From Geosiphon pyriformis (lineage: Eukaryota; Glomeromycota; Glomeromycetes; Archaeosporales; Geosiphonaceae): a stretch of 64,000 nt of DNA. The notes under the pieces are model-generated. The model was not told the DNA's origin and did no database searches. It saw nothing but the letters and a program-made list of their open reading frames with translations. Position numbers and translations under genes: made by a program. Of the stretch, positions 11,700 to 23,899 are shown piece after piece. Numbering within the stretch: the stretch's first letter is position 1; the number at the start of each line of letters is the position of its first letter. The stretch is from assembly GCA_016748015.1 (NCBI GenBank), contig JAAOMT010000590.1:1107-65106 (forward strand). The letters run 5' to 3'.

Positions 11700-12960
11700 A
11701 TTTTTGCTTCTAGATTGATGTTAATTTTTTGTAATTAGTATATATATTAAATTTTTGATTCAAATATTTTTTTTATTTAATAACAGCCCAATAAATAACC
11801 AAATATTCTAATGTTGGAGTTCCAAAGTTTTTTTCAGCTGAGCTTAAGCTCCAGCTGACATATACTATTAAGTGTTCTTTTATATTTGGTTATTTTTGTG
11901 ACAATATTTCTTCTAAAACTTGACTGGATACATTAGTAATAATAATAAATAGTTTGCTATAATCTAAATAGATTAGTACTGGTGCTTAAATAAGCTTTTT
12001 TTTTAAGATGTCAAAAGCTTTTTGTTAGATTTCAGTTTATTTATATTTCACATTCTTTGCTTAGAGCTGGTAAAGTGGTTGAGCCAGTTTAGAAAAGTTT
12101 TGAATAAAGTGGCAATAATATCCAGCAAATCTCAAGAATGTTCTTAATTTTGTAAGATTTATTGGTACTGAAAAGTTTTTGACTATTTCAATCTTCTCTG
12201 AATTATTTTAATATCATTTTTGCTCATAACATGTCCCAAAAATTTCAGTTCTGTTTTGTCAAAGAAGCACTTGTTTGCATTCAGTTTTAATTTAGTTCTC
12301 TTTAGTCTTTTAAACACTTATTGGAGATAGTAAAAATAATTATTAAATGTCTTGGAAAACACATTGGTGTCATTTAAGTAAACTACTACTGACTTCCATA
12401 GTAATTTTGTATAGACAATTTCTATTAGTTATTAAAAGATAACTAAAGCATTTCTTAAGCCAAATGACATAACATTGAATTCAAAGTTTTTTTTCCTAGT
12501 TGTGAATGTTGTTTTTTCTTTGTCAACTAAGTTTATGGCTACTTGCTAGTAACAACTGTCTAAATCTAATGTTAAAAACATTTTTTTTCTCCAAATACAT
12601 CAAATAATTTTTGAATTTGTGGAGTTGAATAGCTGTTTCCACAAATAATACTGTTGAGTTTTCTGTAATTTATACAAAAGCAGATTTTTTCATTCTTTTT
12701 CTGGATTAGTATTACTGGTAATGACTATAAACTCATTGATAATTGAATTAATCTATTGTTTAACATTCTGTTAATTTTTTATTAGATGATTTCATGGCTT
12801 GTTGATAGTATATTCTATGCTTGTTGATTTATTGACATCACATTTTTCATTTTAATTTGGTGCTAAATGATATCAATTCTGCCAAATTTGTTTTTACTGG
12901 CAAAAATATTAGTAAAATTGTTGAGTAAACATTTTAAGCTGCATACATTAAAGTGGATTT
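11700..12960 (-). pseudogene. Element A reverse transcriptase-RNase H, degraded
   Basis: On the minus strand, RT signatures run from FCINYRKLNS near 12680, through LTLDLDS near 12560 and TTFTTRKKNFEFNVMSFGL near 12490, to a catalytic box reading YLND near 12375 (usual YLDD), then FLGHVMSK near 12230. The RNase H part follows to about 11700 and is poorly preserved. The second Asp is kept but the first is Asn, consistent with G-to-A change. Confidence 0.7.
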
Positions 12961-12994
12961 AAGTTCTCAAGTTCATTTGGTTTAATTGTTCTGG

Positions 12995-13790
12995 TTAAAG
13001 CAAATAATATTCTTTTTGTTTGTATATTGTTTGTAATATAATATTCATATATTCACAAAACTGTGAAAAATCTGGAATAGTATTTGGTAGTTGGTCTTTA
13101 ACTTCTGTGTTTAAGTATCTAATAGTGGTTCTACTTGGTATTTTGATGGTGTCTCTAGTTGTATTGTAGATAAAAATTTTAATGTGTTTATTGTTCTTGG
13201 CCAGTATATAGAGATTGGTGATTCCAATCTTCTTTGATTTACAAATAGTTAGTTCTGCTTCAAAAATTTGAGATTGATTTTTTACTTTTCTCTTTATTAC
13301 TAACATATACTAATTATATGGTGAAATGAAAACTGATTGATTGGTAGAGATAATTTTTTTCTTATTAATAATTTTTTTTTCTATTATATTGACTAGTATA
13401 TTTATTTTACTTATAGATCTAAATCCATTAATTTTTTTGCTATAATTCCTAACTTTTCTCTTTTTCTTATTAAAACTAACTGGGTTATTTTTACCAGAGA
13501 TAAAGAATATTGCCTATGCCATTTTTTTATTTGGTTCAATTATATATGAATTTTCTGATTTATTTTGTAACATTGCAATGATATTTCTTATATATTCTAT
13601 ATTAATTATTCCTTCTTTGATACTGATTTTTTTTTGTTAAGCTAGATTTAAATACTAATTGAACTATTGCTGTTGCTGAAATTTTCAATGCTATTTTCAG
13701 ATCAATACAAGTGCACATATTGAGCTTTAATATCATGACATATTTTTCTGAATATTTTAAATCAAATTCTGCATTAATATTATGTGTGCA
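12995..13790 (-). pseudogene. Element A dUTPase domain and linker to RT
   Basis: All five dUTPase motif positions can be traced leftward on the minus strand. Motif 1 is AEFDLKYSE near 13765. Motif 2 is FKSSLTKK near 13640 (usual GRSSLA-KG). Motif 3 is EGIINIEY near 13610 (usual GGIIDAGY). Motif 4 is NKKMA*AIFF near 13530. Motif 5 is INGFRSISK near 13420 (usual TGGFGSTG). Motifs 3 and 5 have lost their glycines, so the enzyme is dead. A linker frame continues to 12995. Pfam-style dUTPases hydrolyse dUTP to dUMP. Confidence 0.6.
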
Positions 13791-14088
13791 TTCTAACATA
13801 ATATTTTCATTATTATTACTGAACCATCTTAGTTTTTGCTCTATAGATACATCTAGAAGTGTGTTATATTGCTCAAATTTTAAATCAAAGTTTGAATTGT
13901 CATTGTTGTTGTTATAGTGAATAGAGTTAGAACCATTGTTGTTATCATCATTAAAGTCTGAATCAAGATTAAATTTTAATTTTAATTCTGCTGTATACTT
14001 ACTAATTGGTTTTTTCTCTTTGGGAATTGAATAGATTATTCATAGTAGTAGATTGTAAATAAGATCACACTCATTACAATACTTGAAG

Positions 14089-14737
14089 TCACATTAGTAT
14101 TAAACAATAATCACATAGTTGGGTGTTTAGCTCTTTTAACCATTGTTTTTGATCTTTTTTAGTGGGTGCCAATTCTTGATAGTGTTCATGATATTGTTCT
14201 AAATTACTTAGGATATTAAGAAATGTGTTTGGGTTTGAAATAAAGATGGTTTTGACCAGTTCTGGTAAGTTGTTCTTGATTGCCAATATTTTATTAGGTA
14301 AAGTGTTTTTGACTTTAGTATTCATTATTCACCAAATTTTGTCTTTATTGTGTGGATAACTGTCCAAGTGTAAGAGTACTCTGCTTTATACAGTATTAAA
14401 AAAAGTTTTTTGACTCACCCAATCACTAATAAGAATTATGTATTAACATAATATATTATATGTTTCTTCTTGACTAGGAATGTTATTTTATATTTTTTTG
14501 TCAAGTAGTATTTCTCTGCAAGCAAAATATAGTTCATTGTTCCACTTTTTTTCTCTTTTTGGGTAACCAAAACGTTCTTGATAACATGGTTTGTAGTAAT
14601 ACCAAGTATGTATCTAGTAGTCTTTGTTTGGTACTACCCAAGCTTTGATAAATAAAAGCTTTTTCTTGTAGTTGATATACCTGAGAGGAATATGGGGTGG
14701 TTCCTTCTTTGTGTCTATTAAATATGATGTATACCAA
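14089..14737 (-). pseudogene. Element A Cys-rich module between protease and dUTPase
   Basis: Minus-strand frames contain CYQERFGYPKREKKW near 14590 and an FACRE segment near 14530, then about 100 residues later LCDYCLIL near 14100, matching the two Cys clusters of G and B in position. Several expected Cys positions are Tyr or lost. The stretch between (NTKVKNTLPNKILAIKNNLP near 14325) aligns with G around 34800. Function unknown; metal binding is inferred from Cys spacing in the better copies. Confidence 0.5.
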
Positions 14738-15149
14738 CTATTGGTAGTTTTGCTGATGTTGGTGGTGGCTTGTGGTTCGTCCTTTTTTTTTTTTTTTTTT
14801 CTTTTATTGTTTTACAATAAGATTGGTGGTAGCTTATTGTGATTTTCTTTAGTTCATAATACTTGATATGCTTTTTAAGTAGGTTTCTTTTCTTCTTCTT
14901 GATAGCAGTGCTAGTATAGTGGTATTTGTTTAGAAGTGGTCACAAGTAGCAGGTACTCAAGTTTGCAAATCATCATAACTGAACTGTAGCTTTTGGGTAT
15001 TTTAGTTAAGCACTATTTTGGTTTTGAACAGTTAGTTATTACTAACAAAAGCTTGATACTGTATGGCTTTTATTACTAACATCTTGATTAGTATCTTAAT
15101 GCCATTGACTTTGAATAAAAAGTTATTAATTTCACCAATGGGCATTTTT

Positions 15150-15420
15150 ATTGTTTCATCAGCAGTATAATCAACTTAGTAACCTAATTGGTCCATAAGT
15201 TGTTGTATAATAATGCTGTCTGCTAAATTACTATCAAGAATTAACCTAATAGGGTGATTATTAATTTTAGTGCCAGTGTATATTATGGTGATTGGTTTGG
15301 TATTAAAAGTGGTTTTACTAAATAATAGTATTTCTAATGGAGTTTTTATTTCAAAAGAGAATATTATAATAAATAATTCATCCTCTGTAATAGTTGCTGA
15401 TGGAATATTGTTGGTAAGTA
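15150..15420 (-). pseudogene. Element A aspartic protease region
   Basis: The minus strand reads LILDSNLADSII near 15240, where retropepsins have LDSGAxxS. The glycine after DS is Asn, so activity is lost. A downstream segment near 15160-15190 aligns with G around 35640-35700. It lies between the gag knuckle and the Cys-rich module, in the same place as the intact LDSG motifs of B and D. Confidence 0.6.
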
Positions 15421-15879
15421 ATTTGGTTTAATTGAGTTTCTGTTTGTTAGATTAAATGTCTTTTGATATAACCAAAAAACTTAAATAGTTCTGAAAATTC
15501 AGATTTTAGTTGTACCCAGTTTCTGAATTTTGCTGGCATAATTCTGATAATTGATTTGATAAATTAAAGATTAGTTGGTACATGACTATTGCCAATTTCC
15601 AGTTTTGTTGGATATAAGTAATTCTTAGTTTCTGGTATTTGAGTGTTATTTGAGCTAAGTTTTGTGGCAGTATTTAAAATAGTTGAGATTGATAAATAAC
15701 CTGGAGCTGTAGTTGATATATTATCAGTGCTGAAGACTAATAAATTAACAGTGAGTATATTGTTTATTGCATTATTAGAGTGTAATAAAATTGATATAAT
15801 TCTTGATTTAGTTGATGACTCAAAGTTTAAAATTAATAATTGGGGTTTTGATATTGATTTTTTAATCATTGATTATTAA

Positions 15880-16720
15880 TTTTGGCATGGCAATCAATCC
15901 TTAAATGATTTTATTTATTACAATTGTGGCAGATATGTATCTTTTGTGGCCATGATTAATGAACTGATGATAAAAAGGAATACAATTAATTTTAGAACTG
16001 ATTAAAGATTTCTGGATTGTCACAACATTGTGAAAATTGATATATTACTTGATTGTTAACTAAGTATTTCTCTAATTTTTGGTTAATAGAATTATTGAAT
16101 TGTTTCAATTTGAAGTCCAAATTAAATGATTTATTGATTACTAGATTAATAACTTGAGCATAGTTGGCTTCTAGCTTGGTTATTTCAAAATTTTTGGTGT
16201 ATGTAACTGTATCTTAAAGTGTTTGTGAATGTAATAGATGTACACATTATAGAAAATTACTGTACAGACCATGAATAAACTGATTTAGAATTTGTAATGC
16301 TGTGAAATAATTAATATTGATGGCTTGAATTTGGTGCAAATTTCTGTGAATACATTTTAAATAAATAATGATTGTTTCTGTGTCATTTTGTTTAATAGTA
16401 GTAAATGCTATTGTCAAGTAATTAATGCTGTTATTATTGTTAAAATATTTTAAAAATTCAGTTTTAAATACATCAAAAGTAATAGATTTGTTAATCAAGC
16501 TTTGATATTATAAATTGGTAATATTCTGTAAAAAATACAGTATAACTTGTAGAGCTCTGAAGTTGACCCAATTGTTAACAGTAATTGCTTTAGTAATATT
16601 ATTGAGCCAGACTTGGTGTTGTCTTCTTTACTAGTAAATTTTTTTAACTTGACAATAAGAGCATATGTCATTGGTACTATAATTAGTTGTTGTTGTAGTT
16701 GTAGTTGAAATGGTTGTTGT
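15880..16720 (-). pseudogene. Element A gag: capsid-like domain and zinc knuckle
   Basis: A Retrotrans_gag-like segment is readable at 16247-16498: FKTEFLKYFNNNNSINYLT, then TIKQNDTETIIIYLKCIHRN and LNQFIHGL. Leftward, near 15880-15935, a CX2CX4HX4C zinc knuckle is complete in spacing (C-HN-C-NK*N-H-LRID-C), though one linker residue is now a stop. It once packaged the element RNA. The gag N-terminus continues across element C at 26561-27400. Confidence 0.65.
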
Positions 16721-16796
16721 GATAGTAGTTAAGGTTGTGGTTGTAGCTGTTGTTGTTATTTAGCAATTAATATTACTGGAAGAAGATTGATTATAA

Positions 16797-17715
16797 TGTT
16801 ACTGGAGATTTTTGGTCTCTTTTTTTGAATATTGTTAATGTCTGTTTGTTGTAAATTCATGTTTTCTGGAAGCAGTTGAATCTTCAATAACTGAATTTAT
16901 CTTGAAATTATTTCTTATAATTTGAACTGCTAGGCTTATAAATAGAATAACCAATTTTATGCCAATTACTTTATGTAGTTATATTGTAGTAAATATCAAC
17001 TCTTTTTCAAAAATTGCTTGTCTAAAAGCTTATTAAAAAATGTATAGTTACTTTGCTGTAAAAGTTAACTCTTTTACAAAAATCTCATCTGTAAATTACT
17101 TTAATAATTATAATAAAATAAAAAATAAAAAATAAAATTCTGTCAAACAAAATGTTTTCTATCCAGACTTGAAATCACTAACAAATTATTAAAATTGATA
17201 GCTAATCAATTTTAAAACATTAGTTGGATTTTTTTTTGTGAATTCCAAGTATAATAATTAAGAATTTGGTTTTCAAATATTTTTAATTTTTATTTGATTT
17301 TGTAAGAATAGGTAAGAGATGATTTGTTTTAATTAAGATATCTAAAGTAAGATTCATTTTCTTGAAAAAAGAAGCTCTTTTTTTATACAACTTGCTATAG
17401 TAATAGTTTTTGAACTTGCATTTTTCTCTTTGCTATAATTTTGGCAAACTACAAGTTATTTCTACAAATTATTGATTATTTCGACCAATTTTGCTAATTT
17501 CGACGAATTTTTGAATATTAAATGGTTTAAAATATTGTGTAATTTGATCATCTTAATTTTTATGATACAAATTAGATTATTAATTGAATGATAATATATA
17601 ATAATTTGATTAAATAATAAGTAATAATTAAAATGATAATAATATATACTAATTAATAATAAGAATTATAAGAGTAACTTTATGATAATTAATAGCTAAA
17701 ATTCTACTGGTAACA
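16797..17715 (-). repeat. Element C 3' LTR (family 1)
   Basis: A 919-bp LTR with ends TGTTACTGGAG and CTACTGGTAACA, a short perfect inverted terminal repeat TGTTAC/GTAACA. It is similar along its length to 25602-26560. On the minus strand a purine tract AAGAAGGAGATTA (17716-17728 region) abuts its 5' edge. The left flank ATAA (16793-16796) pairs with ACAA (26561-26564) as a 4-bp target duplication differing by one C/T. Confidence 0.9.
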
Positions 17716-17744
17716 TAATCTCCTTCTTAAGACTGGGCTTTATT

Positions 17745-18425
17745 AAAGTCTAAGCACTATCTGTGATGTTAAGATAAAAGTCCAAAATAATTAAAATAAT
17801 CTGGTCTGAAAATTGTTAAAATTTCAGTTCTGTAAGCTTTTCAATATATTAAATCTTTATTGGGTAAAGTATTAGATTTTGTAGAACATTTTTACAAGTA
17901 TTGAATAAGTCATAGAGTCTAAAAGCTGCTCTAAATTTGTAGCAAGTGTTTGTTGATCCAGCTGCTGTTTTGAATTCATTGTGAATTTGTTTTTGTATTG
18001 TTTTAGGAATAAAATTTGTTGCTTCAAGTTCTAGTTTTTGTCATAAAGTGTTTTTTCAATATGAAAATATTTATAGATAAGAGTATGTTCATTGTTCTGT
18101 TTATTGAAAAATAGTAGAAGTTTTTGTTAGATTGTGGCATTTGATAAAATGTTAATAAAAGCAAATAAGAGGTTTTCTTTTAAAACTTGCTTTAAAAGTT
18201 TTGGTAGTTGACTTCCAGAATAACTTCTTATGTTTTTTCTATAAAGATGATAATTTTGTGAATTATTTACTATTGAGGCTGTGATTTTTTTCTGAATGTA
18301 ATTAATTTAATTTTTATTTATTGTTATGGATAAGTCAAAAAGTGTTTTCAAGACTAACATTAATTTTTGGAATATTTGTTGAATATTTCGGGAAATAATT
18401 ATGATAAAATGATTAACTAATAAAT
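17745..18425 (-). pseudogene. Element C ORF3 (post-integrase frame), function unknown
   Basis: Minus-strand reading from near 18420 begins ISRNIQQIFQKLMLVLKTL and continues with QLPKLLKQVLKENLLFA, TIQQKLLLFF, QKQIHNEFKTAAG and KLTELKF, down to the polypurine tract. The same frame is present in B (60157-60844), in E (40141-40520) and at 63602-63919. I know no family for it. It is about 225 residues, probably mostly helical, without a signal peptide or clear membrane segment, which argues against an envelope protein. Confidence 0.55.
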
Positions 18426-18639
18426 AAATTTTTAAAAAAGAATAAAAAAAATTATTTTTAGATATTAATATTTATTTGTTTTTGAGTTTGAATGTTTCTT
18501 GTAATTATTTACTATTTTTGTTTTATGTTTTGTGTATTTTTAAAAAGATTATTGTAAAATATTAAATTAAGTGTTCAAGTTTGGTTGTTGTTTTATTATA
18601 ACTATTGGTTCTAAATTTCGGGAAATATTTTCAGGATTA

Positions 18640-19900
18640 ATTAAAAAAGAATATATACTAATTTGTAAAATTAATAGTTTAGGATTGTTTCTGAAATAAT
18701 AGTGTTTCAATCAATCTCTATATGCAGTTTTTGCTAATACTTTGTTATCAAGTCTTAATTTGTATGATCTATTGTCTAAAATTTTATGAATATAAAATGG
18801 TTTATTCTATTTATGTTCAAATTTTCTACTCCATTGTTTTTCAGTCTTAGTTCTGTATAAGAGAACTTTGTTTCTAATTTTAAATTTATTGGTGATTGGT
18901 GGTAGTTTGTTGTCATGTCATTTTTTTTATTGAGCTTAAAAGTATTTAATATAAGTGGCTGCTATTTGTCTTTTTCTTTTTAGTGTACTAAAAAGAGTGT
19001 AGGCTCTTCTTTAGAGTGTTTCTTGAAAGTTTTTTTTATTGATTAGTTGCATTAGATATGTTTTTATTGTGATATTAATTGGTAATGTTGCTGTTTTTTT
19101 ATACATAAAATCAAATAGTATAGTATCTTGTTTTAGTGTTCTGTATACTAGTAACACTAATGAAATAAATATATCTTATTTGTATTCAAAATTAGTTGAG
19201 ACTTTGACTAAGAATTCACACAATATTCTGTTAAAACATTCTATGAACTCATTTGTTTGGAGGTGATAAGATAATGATAGAGGTTTTTTGATATTGAATC
19301 ATTTACAAATTTCTTGTATCAAGTTGTTTACAAAATGTGTTCCTTGATCAAATAAAAGTTTAATTGGACATCTATGTCTACAAATAATGTCTTTATAGAT
19401 AAAATTTGCTACTAATTTTGCATCTGTTTTTTGAATAGTTCTAGCTTCAGGCTATTTGGTGAGATAATCTACTGTAACTGCAATATAACAATTTTTTTGG
19501 ATTATAATAGGTAATGGTCCGATTAAATCAATTTCAACTCTATCAAAAAATTGTCCAATTTTGATTGGATTTAAAGATTTTATGAAGTGAGTTTCTTTTT
19601 TTCTTTAACAACTATTACAAGATTTTACATATTGTCAAATGTCTTTTTGCATATAAAACCAAAAATAATGTTTAAGAGTTTTTTAAATTGTTTTATTTCT
19701 TTCCAAGTAAGCTGATAAAAAATCTGTATGCATGTTGTATAGAAGTGTTTTTTTATTCTTTTATATTAATTTGAGTGATTGGTTTGAATATCTGCAATTT
19801 TTATAATAAATTTTGTTATAGTGTATGAAATATTGTTTTAATTGATGTTGTAATCGATGTTTTTTACTTCAAGACCAATTTTTTGGCATGATAAGAATCT
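18640..19900 (-). pseudogene. Element C integrase
   Basis: On the minus strand the catalytic triad can be followed: VEIDLIGP near 19520 (first Asp), LLFDQGTHF near 19350 (second Asp) and TNEFIECFNR near 19230 (Glu). All three acidic residues appear kept. The C-terminal region with its W...KF/P...YKL pattern continues to about 18640. Frames are broken by stops, so the catalytic residues outlived the reading frame. Confidence 0.65.
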
Positions 19901-19999
19901 CTAAATAGTTTTTGATGTTGTTGTAATTTTTAAGATCTATTGTTATTTGGTTATTTTTGTTGATAGATTGGTAAATTGTGGTAGAATTGCTGTTGATGT

Positions 20000-21260
20000 T
20001 AATTTTGTCTCATTCTTGAAAGGCTATCAACATTAGTGTGTAATTTTTCTGGTTTGTAATGTATAATATACTTGTAGTCTGCTAAAAATTATTTTATTAA
20101 GACTGTTTAGTATTTTGTTTAGTTTTTTTTTATTGAGCCATTTGAGACCAATATTGTCAGTTATGATGTCAAATTCATTTTCATTTTTTAAGTATTGTTG
20201 AAAGTGTTTAAGAGCCCAAATAACTGTAGCAGCTTCTAATTCTGTTAAGCCATATTTGAGTTTGGTTGGTTTAAATGTTCTACTGGCATAGACAATAACT
20301 TGCTCCTGGTCATTTTTATCCAATTGTGATAAGATAACACCAAATTTTATGTGTAAAGCATTAGTGGCTAGTTGAAATCATTTGCTAAAATTTGGGTAAG
20401 CAAGAACTGAGACTGTTGTCAATTTTGTTTTGAGAGTTTCAAAAGCTTTCTGTTGTTTTTCCATCCATTGGTATGATATATTTTTGTTGGTAAAATAATT
20501 GAGTGATTTGGCAATTTCTGAGAATTTTTTGATGAATTTCTAATAATAGGAGGCTAATCCTACAAATTTTTGTAGCTCTGTGATATTTTTGGAAGTTTGA
20601 AAGTTTTTAAAAGCACTGATTGTTTTTGAATTTGGTTTAACTTCATCTTTGCTAACAATGTGTCCAAAAAAGATTAAACTTGTTTTTTCAAAATAATATT
20701 TCTCAATGTTTAACTTCAATTTTGCTTTCCATAATCATTGAAAAACTTCTTACAAATAGATAAGATGAGCTTTAAAACTTGGTAAGTACATATTAGTATT
20801 ATCAAGATAAACAACTACTGATTGTCATAAGAGTCTTTTATATACAACATCTATAAGTTACTGAATATTGCTGGTGTATTGTAAAGTCTAAATAACATAA
20901 TGTTGAATTTATAGTTTTCTCTTTGAGTGGTAAATGCAATTTTGGAATAATTTTTTGGGTCCATTTCGACTTGCCAGTATTCACTTTCCAAGTTTAAAGT
21001 TAAGAAAAACTTGGCTTTTTCTAAAACATTTAGCATGTTATTGATTTTTAAAAGAGAGTAGACATCTCTAATTGTCATACTGTTTAATTGATGATAGTTA
21101 ATACAAAATCTGATTTTTTTATTTTTTTTAATCAGGACTACTGGTGAAGCCCAAGAATTTTTTAATGGTTGAATCAATTTATTATTGAGCATTCTTTGAA
21201 TTTCTTTCCTAATAAATTGGTGGCTGGCAGATGATACTCAATAAGCTTGTTAACATTTTG
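20000..21260 (-). pseudogene. Element C reverse transcriptase-RNase H
   Basis: An open stretch at 20851-21192 encodes LIQPLKNSWASPVVLIKKN, IRFCINYHQLNS, LNLESEYWQVEMDP and IAFTTQ. The catalytic box reads YLDN near 20800-20812 instead of YLDD. RNase H follows at 20033-20323 with VIVYASRTFKPTKLKYGLTE, ELEAATVIWALKHF and IITDNIGLKW, so its Glu and Asp look intact. The last catalytic Asp region (DSLSR-type) is near 20000. Confidence 0.8.
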
Positions 21261-21814
21261 GTGGAGCATCTTTTGTGTAGATCTAATGTTAGACAATATT
21301 GGTTTTTTCAAGATCATTATTATCTTTGGCAAATATATCAGCATATTCAACAATTAGCTGTTTTAATTGTTTTTGTTGTAGTGGTTCTAAGAGGTTCATG
21401 TTAATTTAAGAGAGTTTTTTTTTTATGATATAATAATTTTTGGTAGTAAAAGTAATGTTTGGGTTTAGAAGTAAGATATGTTTTACAATTTTGATGAAAT
21501 TGTTGACCATCTAAGGAGTTTTATCTTGAAAAATGTTGCTATGTATAATTCTAATTTTTAATTTATTTAATAAAATAATGGAGTAATTGTTGAGGTTGTA
21601 AAATATGACTCAAAATTTTTTTATTCTTTTTGGAATATAAATGTTTGGGATTGAAATTTTATGTTTTAAACAAATTTGTTGAATAGTAGTAAGTTTGGAA
21701 CAAATGTAAATTTTGTAATATTTTCTAAAAAATGAAATGGTAATTGGTTGGAGAAGTTAAAAAATGTGGTAAGATTTATTTTGTATATTAAAAGCTATGT
21801 TTATTGAAACTATG

Positions 21815-22205
21815 AATTGTCCAGTTGTACTAAAATTTTGAGTTTCTTTTTCATTTTTCGCTAATTGTTCTCTGTTGTTAACTAATTGTAATTCCGAAAT
21901 GTTAATTAAAGGTAGATAAATAGCTTAAGCAATCTTTTTAGCTTGCTTTATTCTGAATGATTTTTTAGTTTAATTTTGTAGTATGATAGTAATGTTTTTT
22001 GTATATCTTGTATCTATAATTTCTTCTCTAATATTGATTTTTTTACTTGTCAATAATGATTGAAAAGCAATTTGTATCATTGCTCTTGGTAGTATTTTAA
22101 GAGCAATTCTGAGATTGATTTTGGTGAGAGATTTTAGTTAAAGAACCAAGATATTTTTGCCAAGATATTATAAGTCATATTTTATATTAATTTCATGAGC
22201 TTTTT
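21815..22205 (-). pseudogene. Element C dUTPase domain
   Basis: Minus-strand motifs in order: INIKYDL near 22190 (motif 1, usual AGYDL); AFQSLLTSKKI near 22065 (motif 2); EEIIDTRYTKNI near 22020 (motif 3, usual GGIIDAGYTGDI); AKKIA*AIYLPL near 21930 (motif 4); and TQNFSTTGQF near 21830 (motif 5, usual GGFGSTG). The Gly-to-Glu, Asn or Lys substitutions match G-to-A change. Five motifs in the right order and spacing make the family call firm even though the enzyme is dead. Confidence 0.7.
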
Positions 22206-22289
22206 TAGGCTTAATTTCTTGACCATTGTTGTCGAAATATTTAAGTTGTAGAGCTGATTGATTTTTGGTAAGATAGATTGGAGCTATTG

Positions 22290-23000
22290 CAATTTGTTTT
22301 TTTGGTTTAAGTTTTCTAAACTCAATTTCTTCTTAGTTATCTTTGTTGAACAAAAAGATGCTAAAACCATAGCATTTTGAATACCATTTGTCATCACAAA
22401 GCATAATGCATTCTTCATACAATTGAATATTTATTTGCTCTAATTATTGAATTTGAGTTTCTTGGATTGAATAAATGTGACTTGCAATTTAGTGGTATGT
22501 TTTTATTTTATTTTTATAATTAAATCCAGTTAGTTTCATAGTATATTCAATATATTCAGCTTTTTTCATTTGGCAGACATCTTTTTGTGTGGCTTTATTG
22601 ATTAAAGTCATTGGTAAATCAAAAATTATTTCAGCATCATGAGGGTAGTGGTAAAGTTTGTTGAGAATACTGTTGTATGCTGCATCAAAAAATATTTCTT
22701 TTCTGACTTTTTCCGAAATTGATAGAGCATATTGGCAGGTTTGGTCACATACTTTTCTTTTTATTGCAACATCAATCTAGTTGCATTCTTCTAATAGCAT
22801 TTTTTCATATATAAGACAAGAAGTGTTGTCTTATTTTTTATTTTATATGGAGAATCCAAATCATTCTCTATGACAGGCTTTGTAAAAATAGCAAATACAG
22901 ATTTTATATTTTTTTTCTGGAGATATGCATGCTTCTATTGATGAAAGTTTCTTGTTATAGTTTTTATATTTAAGTGGGATATAAAGTAGTTGTTTTCATA
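22290..23000 (-). pseudogene. Element C Cys-rich module
   Basis: Between protease and dUTPase the minus strand reads KYKNYNKKLSS near 22960, ICICYFYKACHREW near 22890 and SCLIYEKM near 22820, then about 130 residues on, YEECIMLCDDKWYSKC near 22410. Compared with B, several zinc-ligand-like Cys are Tyr (TGT to TAT). It includes an open helical segment with VRKEIFFDAAYNSILNKLYH near 22690. Role unknown. Confidence 0.6.
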
Positions 23001-23289
23001 ATTCTGGTATAAAATATTAAGCAATATTCTATCCTCTAATTTTCTCAAAGATTTTTTGTTCTGTGTTTTCAGCCCAATTAGATGTTAATTTAAGAACCAT
23101 AAAGGTTTTGACTACTGGTTTTTCTTTCTCTGTTTCAAATTCAAATATTGAGACTTTTCCTGCTTATTTGTTGAAAATACTACAAGTAATAGGTATTTGG
23201 GTGTATTGTTCTTGGTATAAAATCTTTAGTTCTTGGATTTCCCAATTTAAGTTGGCATTGGCTTTAAAAAACCAATTGTTTCTGACAAG

Positions 23290-23520
23290 AGCTTAATATT
23301 GAAATGTATTCATAACAAAAACTTTAATTGAAATGGTGATTTCATTGATTATAAAAAAAAATTATCAATTTTTTCTACTAAAGTTTTCTTCATATTATTG
23401 GCTATAACAATTATTATTTGGAGTGGTCTGTCGACATTTTAATTAAGTTGTATTAATTAGTAGGTGATAATACTTTTAGCTGATTCACTGTCTAAAATTA
23501 AGCAGATTGGTTTTTTTTTA
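23290..23520 (-). pseudogene. Element C aspartic protease
   Basis: The minus strand reads ICLILDSESAKSIIT near 23490. Retropepsins have LDSGA, and here the Gly is Glu (GGA to GAA). The flap side and second half continue to about 23290, ending in a segment like the WL...A.LD of other copies. It would have processed Gag-Pol. Confidence 0.65.
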
Positions 23521-23899
23521 TTTCAATTTCTGTGTACATAGCAGTAATTGCTTTTTGTTTAGTAATGACTGTATTGTTAAGCAAAAATGGTGATTTATTG
23601 GCTTCAAATTTGAATGAAAATATGTTTGAAAAATTGGCATTTTGAGCAATTCTGGCTGGTAAAAATGTGTTATCAGAAAAGTTTTGTCTTGATGCTGCAA
23701 CTTCATCTTCAAAAAATGCAGTTTGTTAAAAATTCTGTTTTTCAGACATTGTTAAGTAACTTAGCTGAATATGATAATAGTTAAATTTTTATTAAATTGG
23801 ATTTTGGAAAATTAATTAATTGTTGGAGTTAAATCTGTTGTTGTTTATTAGAAAATAGTTTTAAGAAGTGAATAAATTTTGTTGAACCAGTCTCTAAGC

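Larger units (their letters stand above)
9457..16796 (-). mobile_element. Element A, main part of internal region (family 2, minus)
   Basis: Going leftward from 16796 the minus strand carries gag, protease, Cys-rich module, dUTPase, RT, RNase H, integrase and a post-integrase region, ending at a purine-rich tract beside the 3' LTR (AAAAGAAAAGATAA, about 9457-9470). The order and many motifs match element G. It is interrupted at 16796 by element C and resumes at 26561. Stops and frameshifts are dense, and this is one of the more decayed copies. Confidence 0.8.
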